From Loktanella sp. (GTDB lineage Bacteria > Pseudomonadota > Alphaproteobacteria > Rhodobacterales > Rhodobacteraceae): 8,464 nt of DNA. A program made the position numbers and the translations under genes. The stretch spans positions 1 to 8,464 of the forward strand of contig PUNR01000107.1 of NCBI GenBank assembly GCA_003551805.1, read 5' to 3'. The notes under the pieces were generated by a model. It was not told the DNA's origin. It was given only the letters and a program-made list of their open reading frames with translations, and did not search any database. Of this stretch, positions 6,301 through 8,464 are shown piece by piece (position 1 is the first letter of the stretch; each line of letters starts with the position of its first letter).

Positions 6301-7491
6301 ATGAGTTTTCAAAACCCGGTATTCATCCCCGGCCCGACCAACATGCCCGAAGCGATCCGCAAGGCCTGCGACATGCCGACGATCGACCATCGGTCGCCGC
6401 TTTTTGGTCAAATTCTGCATCCCGCACGGGCGAATGTTCAAAAGATCCTCAAGTCAGAAACAGCAGAGGTGTTCATATTTCCGTCCACCGGCACCGGCGG
6501 CTGGGAAACGGCGATCACCAACACGCTGTCACCCGGTGACACCGTGCTGGCCGCGCGCAACGGGATGTTCAGCCATCGCTGGATCGACATGTGCCAGCGC
6601 CACGGGCTGGACGTGCAGATCGTGGAAACACCGTGGGGTCACGGCCTGCCCGCGGACCGCTATGCCGAAGCGCTGGCGGCTGACAAAGCCCACAAGATCA
6701 AAGCGGTGCTCGCCACGCATAACGAAACCGCAACGGGCGTGAAATCCGATATTGCCGCCGTGCGTGCCGCATTGGATGCCGCGGATCACCCTGCGCTTTT
6801 GTTCGTCGATGGGGTCAGTTCCATCGGGTCGATGGATTTCCGCTTTGACGAGTGGGGGGTCGATATCGCCGTGACCGGATCGCAAAAGGGGTTCATGCTG
6901 CCTGCGGGTCTGGCGATCCTTGGGTTCAGCGCCAAGGCGCGGGCGGCGACGAAAACGGCTGGGTTGCCGCGCACCTTTTTCGACGTGAACGATATGGCGA
7001 AAGGCTATGACAACAGCGCCTTTCCCTATACGCCGCCTGTGGGGTTGATGAACGGCTTGCTGCTCGCCTCCGACATGCTGCTGCGCGAAGGGCTGGAGAA
7101 CGTCTTTGCCCGCCACACCCGTATCGCCAGCGGCATCCGTGCGGCGGTGGATGCTTGGGGGCTGGAGTTGTGCGCCGCGACTCCGGACCTTTATTCTGAT
7201 ACAGTCAGCGCGATCAAGACGCCTGCAGGCTTTAACGCCACGCAGATCGTCAACCATGCCGCCAGCGCCTATGGCGTGGCTTTCGGCACCGGATTGGGCG
7301 AAGTTGCGGGCAAGGTTTTCCGCATCGGGCATCTGGGCAGCATGACCGATGTCATGGCCCTGTCCGGTATCGCCACGGCGGAAATGTGCATGGTCGATCT
7401 GGGGCTGGATATCAAACTCGGGTCCGGCGTGGCTGCGGCGCAGGAGCATTACCGTCGCACAACCGGACAGGCATTGAAGGATGCAGCGTGA
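6301..7491 (+). CDS. bhcA: Aspartate-glyoxylate aminotransferase BhcA
   Basis: Class V, fold-type I PLP aminotransferase of 396 residues. It transfers the amino group of aspartate to glyoxylate, giving glycine and oxaloacetate, in the beta-hydroxyaspartate cycle in the cytoplasm. Visible landmarks: the N-terminal FIPGPTNMPEAIR (8-20) with the IDHRSPLF substrate loop (28-35), STGTGGWE (62-69) for phosphate binding, HNETATGV (140-147), the PLP-ring aspartate D170 in FVDGVSS, the Schiff-base lysine K196 in GSQKGFMLP, and the carboxylate-binding arginine R341 in FRIGHLG. The start is firm, with GGAGG 7 bases upstream. It is followed by bhcB with a one-base overlap. From sequence alone it resembles serine-glyoxylate aminotransferases, and pipelines may call it that. 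The specific call rests on bhcR upstream and bhcB downstream. Regulation is likely by BhcR and glyoxylate. Confidence 0.9.
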   Translation: MSFQNPVFIPGPTNMPEAIRKACDMPTIDHRSPLFGQILHPARANVQKILKSETAEVFIFPSTGTGGWETAITNTLSPGDTVLAARNGMFSHRWIDMCQRHGLDVQIVETPWGHGLPADRYAEALAADKAHKIKAVLATHNETATGVKSDIAAVRAALDAADHPALLFVDGVSSIGSMDFRFDEWGVDIAVTGSQKGFMLPAGLAILGFSAKARAATKTAGLPRTFFDVNDMAKGYDNSAFPYTPPVGLMNGLLLASDMLLREGLENVFARHTRIASGIRAAVDAWGLELCAATPDLYSDTVSAIKTPAGFNATQIVNHAASAYGVAFGTGLGEVAGKVFRIGHLGSMTDVMALSGIATAEMCMVDLGLDIKLGSGVAAAQEHYRRTTGQALKDAA

Positions 7492-8453
7492 TGAAAGACC
7501 TCGATATGTATATCCCGACCTATGACGACGTGATTGCTGCCCATGACCGGATCAAGCCTTATATCCACCGCACGCCGGTCCTGACGTCCAGCTATCTGGA
7601 CGATTTGATCGGCGCGCAATTGTTCTTCAAATGCGAGAACTTTCAAAAAGCGGGCGCCTTCAAGGTGCGCGGCGCGTCAAACGCCGTGTTCGGCCTGTCG
7701 GATGCGGAGGCCGTCAAAGGTGTGTGCACCCATTCGTCAGGCAACCACGCGCTGTCGCTGTCCTATGCCGCAGGGCGACGGGGCATCCCCTGCCATGTCG
7801 TCATGCCGCGCACGGCACCTGACGCGAAAAAGTCCGCCGTGCGCGGCTATGGCGGGATCATCACGGAATGCGAGCCATCAACCACATCGCGCGAGGAGGT
7901 TTTCGCGCAGGTGCAGGCCCGCACGGGCGGCGATTTCGTGCATCCCTATAACGACCCCCGCGTGATCGCGGGCCAAGGCACCTGCAGCCGCGAATTCATG
8001 GAACAGACGGACGGTCTGGACATGATGGTCGCGCCCATCGGCGGGGGCGGCATGATTTCCGGCACCTGTCTGACACTGTCGCATATCGCACCCGAGGTGC
8101 AGATCATCGCATCCGAGCCAGAACAGGCCGATGACGCCTATCGCAGCTTCAAGGCAGGCCATATCATCGCCGATGACGCGCCGGTGACGATAGCCGATGG
8201 GCTGAAAGTGCCGCTGAAAGACCTGACTTGGCATTTCGTCAGCAACCATGTGACCGATATCTTCACCGCGTCCGAGGCGGACATCATCGCAGCGATGAAA
8301 CTGACATGGGAACGGATGAAGATCGTGATGGAACCAAGCTGTGCTGTGCCACTGGCCACGATCATCAAGAACCGCGAATTTTTCAAAGGCAAGCGTGTCG
8401 GTGTCATCATCACCGGCGGTAATGTCGATCTGGATAAACTGCCTTGGATGTAA
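7491..8453 (+). CDS. bhcB: Beta-hydroxyaspartate dehydratase BhcB
   Basis: Fold-type II PLP enzyme of 320 residues, in the serine/threonine dehydratase and serine racemase family. In the cycle it removes water from beta-hydroxyaspartate to give iminosuccinate, which BhcD then reduces to aspartate. Landmarks: HRTPVLTSSYLDDL (26-39), the Schiff-base lysine K58 in FQKAGAFKVRGA, SSGNHALSLSYAA (82-94), the phosphate-binding glycine loop IGGGGM (183-188), SEPEQADDA (208-216), MEPSCAVPLA (280-289) and the terminal ITGGNVDLDKL (307-317). There is no C-terminal ACT regulatory domain, unlike biosynthetic threonine dehydratase IlvA. The start was chosen because its ATG overlaps the bhcA stop (TGATG) and AAGGA lies 9 bases upstream, indicating translational coupling; a longer in-frame reading extends only into bhcA. 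Generic threonine dehydratase or serine racemase is the alternative from sequence alone. Context makes BhcB the better call. Confidence 0.88.
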   Translation: MKDLDMYIPTYDDVIAAHDRIKPYIHRTPVLTSSYLDDLIGAQLFFKCENFQKAGAFKVRGASNAVFGLSDAEAVKGVCTHSSGNHALSLSYAAGRRGIPCHVVMPRTAPDAKKSAVRGYGGIITECEPSTTSREEVFAQVQARTGGDFVHPYNDPRVIAGQGTCSREFMEQTDGLDMMVAPIGGGGMISGTCLTLSHIAPEVQIIASEPEQADDAYRSFKAGHIIADDAPVTIADGLKVPLKDLTWHFVSNHVTDIFTASEADIIAAMKLTWERMKIVMEPSCAVPLATIIKNREFFKGKRVGVIITGGNVDLDKLPWM

Positions 8454-8458
8454 GGCGT

Positions 8459-8464
8459 AGGGAG
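8459..8464 (+). promoter_or_regulatory. Possible ribosome binding site of the next gene
   Basis: AGGGAG begins 5 bases after the bhcB stop and runs to the window edge. A start codon is expected a few bases beyond. In known clusters the next gene is bhcC, the beta-hydroxyaspartate aldolase, but nothing of it is visible here. Confidence 0.35.

Noticed and set aside
6139..6441. N-terminal extension of BhcR to an ATG at 6441 (377 residues)
   Set aside because: It would overlap bhcA by 141 bases on the opposite strand, reads straight through the divergent promoter region and adds about 100 residues with no counterpart in IclR regulators.
6529..7449. Minus-strand reading frame of 306 codons opposite bhcA
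   Set aside because: Antisense shadow of bhcA, rich in Arg, Gln and His with no recognisable family.

Overview
The window looks like a chromosomal segment of an alphaproteobacterium of the Rhodobacterales (marine Roseobacter/Paracoccus-like). The evidence is the GC-rich, strongly third-position-biased coding sequence, a UrtB with a long N-terminal domain, and the bhcR/bhcA/bhcB arrangement known from Paracoccus denitrificans and marine relatives. Species cannot be named from the sequence alone.

Layout: the left half (1-4474, minus strand) is the front of a urea ABC transporter operon, read right to left as urtA (periplasmic binding protein), urtB (permease) and urtC (permease, cut by the window edge). 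The ATPase genes urtD and urtE are expected beyond the left edge. A strong hairpin lies between urtA and urtB. Upstream of urtA is a 402-base gene-free stretch (4475-4876) holding a perfect 12-bp inverted repeat, a 15-bp palindrome and a terminator that belongs to the next gene. Then comes a small membrane protein of the GlsB/YeaQ/YmgE family (4877-5131, minus).

The right half (5308-8453) is the regulator and first two enzymes of the beta-hydroxyaspartate cycle. The IclR-type regulator bhcR is on the minus strand. Diverging from it on the plus strand are bhcA (aspartate-glyoxylate aminotransferase) and bhcB (beta-hydroxyaspartate dehydratase), which overlap by one base. bhcC (aldolase) and bhcD (iminosuccinate reductase) would be expected to the right; a possible ribosome binding site is the last thing in the window. 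The shared AT-rich bhcR/bhcA intergenic region contains a clear inverted repeat, a good candidate BhcR operator.

How the parts fit: the cycle converts glyoxylate (from glycolate or purine breakdown) plus glycine to oxaloacetate without losing carbon, and it recycles the amino group. The urea transporter brings in nitrogen. Whether the two are linked functionally, or are merely neighbours, is open. I saw no mobile element, CRISPR array, tRNA or rRNA. No wholly new system is evident. The points most worth checking are the start of bhcR, the unannotated inverted repeats, and the urtA-urtB hairpin.
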